From NCBI RefSeq assembly GCF_001640805.2, contig NC_066833.1, forward strand, positions 9,099,215-9,163,214: DNA of 64,000 bases, written 5' to 3'. The position numbers and the translations under genes are program-made. The DNA is from Lates calcarifer. Taxonomy: Eukaryota > Chordata > Actinopteri > Centropomidae. The notes under the pieces are model-generated. The model was not told the origin of the DNA, searched no databases, and was given only the letters and a program-made list of their open reading frames with translations. Of this stretch, positions 36,001 to 45,000 are shown one piece after another. How positions within the stretch are numbered: position 1 is the stretch's first letter; the number at the start of each line of letters is the position of its first letter.

Positions 36001-39000
36001 CTGTCACTCACCATATCGGAGTCATCCTCATCCTCTTCACAGTGTCTCTCAGCAGCACGGGGGTCTCCCACCACCCTCAGCTCACCGATCACCCCCTGAT
36101 GCAGAACAAGGACACTGATGTTTGATGATGAACTGCACTTTATCTCACACATGTAAGACGTCTCACTTTCAACACATGAATACAGATGTGTATCTGTGGA
36201 ACTGCAGTGTTTCTCAGGGAAGTCCCCCTCTTCCACTAAAATCAGAGGGGCTCTTGATGTCTCCAGTTTTAGCCTGTGCCTGTGAAGTGCCACTATCTCT
36301 GCCCCACTCTGATACATGTTCCCACACAGGATGCTCACAGATAGCATGAATGCTATCTTCCTGCCTATCAAAGGCCCATTAGCTCTTTATGCAGAGGTGG
36401 TTTCTCTGCTGCTCATTTGACGCTGACTCACCAGGATGACTTTACATCGTGAGAAAAAAGCCAAGTGGATTTTTTAAGAGAACTTTGAAGATTAATAGAA
36501 AAGGCTCTTTGACATTTTAACCCCGTCTCTACACAGACTTTTAATGGTTGTACTGTTTTGTAAATAGTCTGATGATTTAACTGACATGTTATGGCCTCTC
36601 TCTAACAAACTGCTTTCGATCTTCATAATAAATCATAGATGTTAGTAACAACAAGACTAAACTGTCACTGCAGCATGTTTTTGGCAGTGATGGCTCATAA
36701 GAAAAAGAAACATGTAAACAAATCATATTTCAGAACAGAATGTCCACTTTATAAAAACATAAGGTAAATATTTAGATGCCAAAGACGCTCACATAGTCTT
36801 AATTTGATTAGGTAAATTAAAGTCACAAGACCCCGGGAGCCAAGCCGAGCTAAGGTCAACACACAGCACATGGTCAACAATCCTTTTCTTAAATAAGCAC
36901 TTTATAAAACAGCTTTCTGAGTAAAGATCAAGCCTCAAGGAAAACGTTTAGATGGACTTGTCTCATAAAAAAAAAAAGGGGGAAAACATGAACAGTGAAT
37001 GTTAAAACTGAGGAAGCAGACATGATGTTTCAGCTGGACAAACACTAAATACTTTACTTGAGGGGCTGGGAGCCAGATGGCAAGTACTACTGTGGAATCT
37101 GGACATATTACTAATGTAATTTAGTATAATTACCTATTACCTTTATCATTTAACTAGTATTATTTAAGGATCCTTTTTTATCAAGGCCTCATGGTTTCAG
37201 TTTGGTTCGTATAAACAGAACAAGGTCATTTATGTCCTCGTAACCTCCTAAGTGCAGGGTGAAGGATCACCACCATGTTAAAGTTTAACTCAAAATGAGA
37301 AGAACCCAAGGTCATAAGGTCATGTTGGCACTTTTGTATGTCCACTGAAAATATGGCCATTACACATATGCCCATAAACCAGCCATTTATTAAACGATAT
37401 TGAAGGGCGTCCATTTCAGCAGCCAGTAAAAACCTCTTAATGATATCTTCTAAGACAAGACAATCTATGAATTAATCAGTTACACACTTTCTCTTTTATA
37501 TCAGGGTTTTTCAGTGTGAAACTATTACTAAAACTATATTGCACAAATTCTGTTTTTCCACACCTGAATGTTCACAGTGTACATGTTTGTTTCTCTATAA
37601 ATATCACTGCTGTCAGAAGCAGAATGAACAGTTGTCACTCGTGCACATTTTGCTGTATTTCGTCTGTGCAGGAAGCCATGAGTGAACTGCTATAACCCTT
37701 TTACAGAGAAAGGTCAACGTTTGTTGCAGTCAAATGACTGTGGTTAATTACATCCCAGCTGTGAGGTTCTCCAATTATTTGCAGACAGCTTTAAGGAGGA
37801 TGGTGGTGAGGTGGTGTAGACATTTATGTTATGGTTTTGGAGTAGGCCAATTTGGGCAATGAAATCATACAAGGGTTATTCAACCAAGATGATTCACATG
37901 CCTGACTGTGGAAAATCAAAACACTACACTGCACTTTTCCACCGCAGGGTTTCCCATTGCATCGCAGTCACTGTCATAAGGTGTAATTACATTGTGTATC
38001 CCTTTGTTTCCCTCTAAACAGACAAAGCCTGTGTACTCACCAGGAACTTCTCCGGATCAGCTCCTCCAGCCTGCCCGACGAAAACCCCAGCACCAGTCTC
38101 CAGCTCCATCTCATCCGGGGACCTCTCGATGCGCATCACCTGAGGGTCTGTGTCACAGTTGAGGTAGAACATCACCTTGTCATCCCTCACGGCGATGGCG
38201 AAACGCGTCCAGGTATCCCTCATGGAGGGCACGAGGAACCTGGCTGCCTCATACGACTGCTGTGAGTCAGGCTCTGTGTAGTACAGGATGACGTTCTGGT
38301 TGCCGCCCTGCACCTCCGACAGTTTAACGCCCACGTACATGATCTGCTGTGAGGCGTCTGTGATAGAGAAGATGACTCCACCCCCGTCAGAGGTGGGCTT
38401 CAGGTTGAAGATGAGGGCAAAGTCTCGGTAGAACGGGCTCGGCAGGTGGGCACGCGCCAGCTGGCCCTGTGTTGGCATTGGGGCCGAAGACATATCCGGG
38501 ACTGTTGTCGGGCCCGTAGACCTGGGTAATCTCACTGGGAGGAGGATCTCCCAATCAGATGCAGCAGGGAGACTCCACTGTCTTCTACAGGGGAGAGAAA
38601 AAAGATGTTAGGCCACAATATGCAGAGAATAAAGTGTGTGTTAGAAGGGAAGGCAGCATGGCAGGGTATAATGTTAGATCAGGCTATTAGGCTGCTGGTG
38701 GAGTGTTTGATCGATGGAGGAACAGCTGTTGTCACTTGCACAGATGATAGATCAACAGCATAACTGGTCGTCGCTTTTTCAAATAACATAAAGAACATTA
38801 ACACGTGTCATAAGCTTGAAATGAGAATTAACAACAACCTCCTCCAAACTAACTGTACCTTTCCTGAGAAGCGTTGGAGAAGCGACTGCTCAGGGGACCA
38901 CAGACAAACAAACCAACCATTTTTACAACTTCTAGACTGCAATATGGAAAGGGCTGACATCCCCAAAAAGCAATGGATGGCTCATATGAGACTAAGAGAC

Positions 39001-42000
39001 GCAGATTACTTTAGCAGACTTTGTAAGGCCGGTATTCCAAATACAAGCCCTGCTGATGCCAAACTCCTACCTGACAAACTCCTGTTGTCCAGGAGGGACA
39101 GAGCACGACCTGAGAGCTGACTGATTTAGCTCTCACAGTATATATGTCATCTCTACAGCAGAAAATCACATCAACAGACCAAGAAACTACACAGACAGCC
39201 TTCTCATTGTGCTGCGTGCAGAGCAGGGTAAAGATGGATAGCTATGCATCACATTCCTGAAGATAAGAAAGAAAAACTCTTCCGACTTGTGTGACATCTG
39301 CTAAATGTCACAGCTCCGGGGCACATGGGGACCAACAGCTGGGCCTCCTGCATATCCCTGCACGCTCCTCCATCACCATGGGTGACTCGCATAATTATTG
39401 GAGGCGTATAGGAAATGCAAGCAACACAAAGAGCAGTGTGTAGTCATTCAGACGCAGTGTAGTGTAGACAGTCTTTGTTTGAGAACAAATCTTCCTGTTT
39501 GCTCAAAAATAACATTTTCTCATGTTAAAAGAAAAAAATCACTGTTTTGGGAACACTTGATGTAGTTTCTGGTGCTTTGAAGAAATGCTTTGGTTTACCA
39601 CCTGGTGACTAATGTGTGAGCTCCACTGCTCAGTTCAAAGCCTCCCCACTGCCCCGACTGCTGGAGATCAGTGAGGTCGGCGGTTGGCTTTGTTGAGAGC
39701 TTAAACACGCAAGGTGTTTAGCTGAACCTGAGGTCCTGCTCTCTGCTGTACAACCATAAACACCAGTCTGATTGTTCTGCACGCTATCTGCAGGCTAAAG
39801 ATGTTTTAATTTGAATCTGAGCTCACAGAGAATCCAGTCAAGCTGCAACAGGACAGCAATAAAAATACTTTCCAGTATTAATTATGCAGTTTCCCTCTGC
39901 GCCAGTCGGACAGATATCTCTAAGACTCGTCAGTAGCAGACTGTACATTGTGATATGTACTTATTTCATCATACACATGCCACCAGATACAATCTGGATC
40001 TTGATGGAAAATCCACTAACATATCCAATGTAGCAGATTTTAATCAAGCTAGGGCCCATGTCTAATATCCATATGTTACTCTGTAAAAACACGATGAAAC
40101 TTTCTAAATGTTAAAATCCTGAGACAATCAAGACAAAATGAAATGACAGATGCAAACAGACACAGAGAGGCCCAGGTTCAGGACCACAGGTAGATTGCTG
40201 CATGGATGGCAGTGAACAATAAACTGTCATTTGCACCAGCCCGACCAGATGTTTACTTTGATTAAGTCAGAAGGAGGAACCTGGAGGGTCTCTTCAGTGG
40301 GCCTGTGCTCACATGTCTGGACCTGGCTCCCTCCTATGAGCAATCTCTGCCAGAGTAGGGATTGAAAAAAGCGAAACTTTGTAGTATCTCAGTGGTGAAA
40401 TCCATCATGTGGGAAAGCACACCATTTTAATGTGTAAATCCTCCTGCTGAGGGTGCAGACGTCAACGTGCCAGCTATTTATAAAGCAGAAACACTCCATA
40501 ACTGAGCATGCATGGTACAATTATTTTTCTCAGAATGATATTGAATGTGTTTAAAAATGTCTCCTCTGACTGCAGCGCACTTCTTTGTTAAATCTGCAAG
40601 AAACATGCAATTTGTTAAGCATACGTTAGCAGCTAGTCATAAAAATGATTTGATTTGTGTGCAGATTAAACTTCAAGGTCTCTAATAAGTTGGAATGTGA
40701 GGCGCATCTCTCAAACAGAGCCTGGTTGTCCCTCAGCATGCAGCATTCCTCGCTCTCCTCCCTCCAGAATACCACCATCTCTTTCTCAAACATCTGATTT
40801 TCTGACGCGTTTGCCAAATGAGCAGCAGACATCCTTTTGGAACGTGTGTCCACAAGCTTTCCAAAGCCCTCATTAGTGAAACATCTCCCCCATTGGTCAT
40901 CACCCACACCAACCAGATGTGCACTCTTTCGGACTATGCTCAGAATTCAGTTCAAAAAGAAGAAACATCCATGTGAACCGGGCCGTGATTACACAGTATC
41001 ACCATTTACTACAAATCTAAAAATGTATCCTGATGCAATTTCACCTGATGCTGAAACAGAGAAAAAGAAAGCTTGGGACTGTGAATGAAGGCAATTTCAT
41101 TACCGGATGTAAAGCAGATGAAAAGGTTTTTCCTGCTTTAGCCTTCCAAAGGAATGCTTTTGCTGAAGCCTGTCCAATGTGCCTGCATTGTCAGCAAAGG
41201 GCCAACCAGTCATTCCTTCTCAGAGATCAAAAATTGTTGGGTACACAAAGGGTTCACCATTAGCATTTTAAGTGCAATCTCAATTCAGGTTTTCCAAATA
41301 GCTTTTGTTATCCAGTGACAGCTTCAAGGCCAGTTGGGCATAGAAAAGAACTGTTGATGAATGGAGCGCTGTTGGGTTTATGGTGCTAGTTTGTCTTGTC
41401 AAGAAGACCACTTACTGACCTGGAACCCAGCTCTTTTTCATTTCCTAGCATTCCAGGATGGGGCACCAGAGTTTGTGATTCCCTGTTGATAAAGCTGTAT
41501 ATACAGCTTTGGGAAGAACAGGATCCTGTGTAATCCATGGGAAAACATTTGAACATCTGGACAGTCCGAGAAAACGTTGTGGTTTCAGTGACTACGCTCC
41601 ATCACCATTTAAAACATCCCTGGAGGCCTGCTGACGAGGGCAATGATCTCTCCCCTCAGAGGTGGTCAGTGGTCTGACTGCGTGAGCCATGAAAATTACA
41701 GTCCCATGATTGTTAAAAAAATGCCTTAAATTCCTAATGCATCTGCAGCATAAACTATGTCTGTAGTACTTGACAGCCAATTGATTTAAAAGGGAAGCAA
41801 ATTAAATTTGGCCACATGATATAGTGGTTGTGTTTGCTTTCTGCTTGTTTAATCCCTGTTTGATCTTGTGGTTTCAGTGTATGTCTGGCTGCTTACAGGG
41901 TTGAGGGAAGTCATTTGTAATGCTGATCATGTTAAATCAATGACAAGCATTTGGTGGTTTCAGTTTTATCTGTGGAGATAAGATTTAATTTGATATGACA

Positions 42001-45000
42001 AATGCATGTGCCTGTTATATAAGAAAATGTGAGCATTCATACATACAGTCTTCATGAGAGATATGGTACCATGGGTACTTTATGGAACTTAAATACTACA
42101 TGAATTATAGCAACATAAAATCTATTGTGGCAGATACATGTGGAAACTCCACTACAAGGTCTCTTATATGTCATCAAACTAAAGAAAATAAAAAACTAAA
42201 GTAGGATGTTCTGAATATGAAGGAATATCAACACCATCAACAAGTGGTCCTTGTAACATTTCGCAGTGTCCTTAACCTGATGAAACAAAATGCTCTAAAA
42301 GAAAATATCAAACCCAAAAACCACATCACAGTCCAGGAAGGAGATTTTATGTTGGCTCATGCTGAAATCAGACAAATTTTCTACCTGTCAGTAAAAAACT
42401 CTGGGCAGCACACAGGGTATAAACAAACCCCCCACCACACATAAATGTCTTTTTGGAACTGTGGTACAGTATTTTATAGATAAGCACAGAGGTACGATGG
42501 AAAGAATTCTAGATATATTTACATCCAAATCATTCAAAATGCTGAAACAGCACTATTCTCTTTCAGAGTGTCACAAATGGGCCATTACCCATCTCACAAC
42601 ATCCCTTTGCTTCTGCACTGTGTTTAGCAACACTGCCTCATCAGTTCTGGTTTTGTACTAGTGCAACACAAACCGGAGGGGGCAATGAGTTTCTGGCAGC
42701 AAAGGAGTCGGACAACACTGTGCCCATAATTGGAACCCTCCTGAGAGCCGAGTCAAAATGATTCTCTGGCAAGCGGCACGCAGAAGAGCTGGAGCCAGCT
42801 TCAGCCTTCCTGTCATGAGATACAATATCAATCTCGGCTCAGTGGAACCATGGTGCTACGAATCAGTGTCAGACCACCAAAAGGTTGTACAAGCCCCAAA
42901 ACACAGACTCCATGTACGCAGACATTAAGACACCACCAAAAGAGCAGTGTATATCTTAACAGGAAAACATCCTCAGACCACCACAGAGGTGGCAAAGGAA
43001 CAGGATTTCATTTCATTTAAATGTACCAGCCTTGAAACTGACAGAGAGTAATGGAATTCCTCATACAGGATATAGTTTTACCGTCAACTAACCAAAATAA
43101 ATTGCAGTTGACCTTTAGACCCTGATATGAATGACTGCTCATCTTTCAAGCAGGAGACTGGTAACCATGGAAAAACATCATTAAAAGGCCTATTGTGCCC
43201 TAACAATCCCATCTTACCACGGGGGTAGCCCCCCCGCAGTAAAAGGATCACATCTGACAGATTTCTTAAAGTTTCCACACACGCACTGATATCTCTACAA
43301 TCTTCCCACAGTAATCTCCCACATACACACATCTATAGAGTGCATTCAAACATTTCTGTCTATAAACTGCTCCTTTGTGTTTCCTGCCCCACGCCGATGG
43401 CCCCGTCTTTAATTCATCCTAAAATACCAACTCAAAAAGAGAACCATAAAATATATCACGACATTCTTTCATGACAGGTCATAGTTAAATGATGTAGGAG
43501 TGTTGTGGTATTAAGCCCCAGAGCAAAATGAGCATATGAATGCCCTCCTCCTACACATCAAGCCAACAGAGCTGCAGAGCCAGCAAAGCATCTGGACCTT
43601 CCCAGACTTTGGTTCTGATCAGTGACTTTAAGAGGTCAAAGGACTTGTAAGTGGGTAGATGCAATAGGCTTCGGGTTACTGGAAAATTAAACATTTTTGG
43701 CTTTGGTTAAGATGTTTCCAGAGCTTTGTGAGACATTATCTTGGTCATTTGTGTGTGATGTGATTCAGCACTAGTATGATCACGGGCTGCTGAGACACTG
43801 GCATGAGCATTGACAGACACGTGGAGTTGAGATGCTAATGGGGAACCTCTAGCTGACTCTAAAGTGCATCAGTTATCCTCAGCATCTAGCTATATAATAA
43901 TATGCTCATGTGTCATGAACACTAATCCTAGTCCTAAGAAGAAGAGAAATCCACACTATCGCCTCACATGCCAACTTTTGGAAGCTCAAACAATTTCAAA
44001 TAAATACAAATCTATTTGGGCACAGATGTGTCACTTAGTCCTGGAACCAGAAACTCATGTCCACTTGTGTCTGTCACTGGAGCAAGCTGTCAGAAAGATA
44101 GCAAAGCTGTAAAAAGACACAGTCTTGAACTCAGTGATATGAAGTGAGAGTGGAGGGCAGGACAGTTGCCTGACACAGAACTGAGAATACAGGATGTTCT
44201 CACATAAATCAGCCCTCAGTTAGGCAGTAAACATCTGAGTCACTTTCTCCATCATTTTTTCAGTCACCAGGGGCAAGGATGATATTTGTTTGTTTAAATC
44301 CTAAAGAGGATACTGAAATGCATACTGGTCCTGTTTCTGTTTAGGATTATATCATAAATCTGTTCAAATGTTCCAAACAAGAAATTAACTGTTCTTGTGT
44401 TTGACATAGCAAATTCACTGAAGAAAAAAAAAAAGCTTTTTGACACAGTAATTGTAGTAGCACATGTGATCAAGGAGTTTCTCATGGAACTTCAACGATC
44501 TAGATTATGCACACCACTCCACATCCGAAAGAAACACATGCCTTGAATGGTATTATTTTTTTTACTTTAAATGTCACCTGGTTAAATGTGTTACCCGAGC
44601 ACAGTAAACTTCCAGCTGTCAGTAGCATTTTGATACACACAGTTGTACAAACTGACATGTCACTGAAAACCACTGATGCAAACACGACTGCCTCCCATGC
44701 ATGACAACCTAATCTGTCCAATTGTGGATGGACAAACGCACATCAAGCTCCCTGCAAGTCAATCACTGTCAAGAGACACATGCAAGTCTACATGCCAAAG
44801 TATCTACAGTATTTCATGCACGAGTTGTTTTGAGAAGAAGAGCTTCTGTTTTGCAATGTCGTGCCAATGTACACATACAAAATGTACAAAACCAAGTAAC
44901 GTCCGCCTGAGAAAAACATTATTATTTAAATTAATAACCCAGAGATAAAATACACATCAGTTGGATTGGTAATGAATCACAAACCCACTGACCTGACTGT

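Larger units (their letters stand above)
33858..36011. other. col18a1 intron between exons 4 and 3
   Basis: 2.2 kb. It holds duplication unit 2 and a GC-richer block at 35.3-35.85 kb, described separately. No exon of the main transcript is found. Confidence 0.5.

Noticed and set aside
38821..39120. Plus-strand open frame of 99 codons in the large col18a1 intron
   Set aside because: It has no recognisable domain, no clear splice context and lies antisense within an intron; likely chance.
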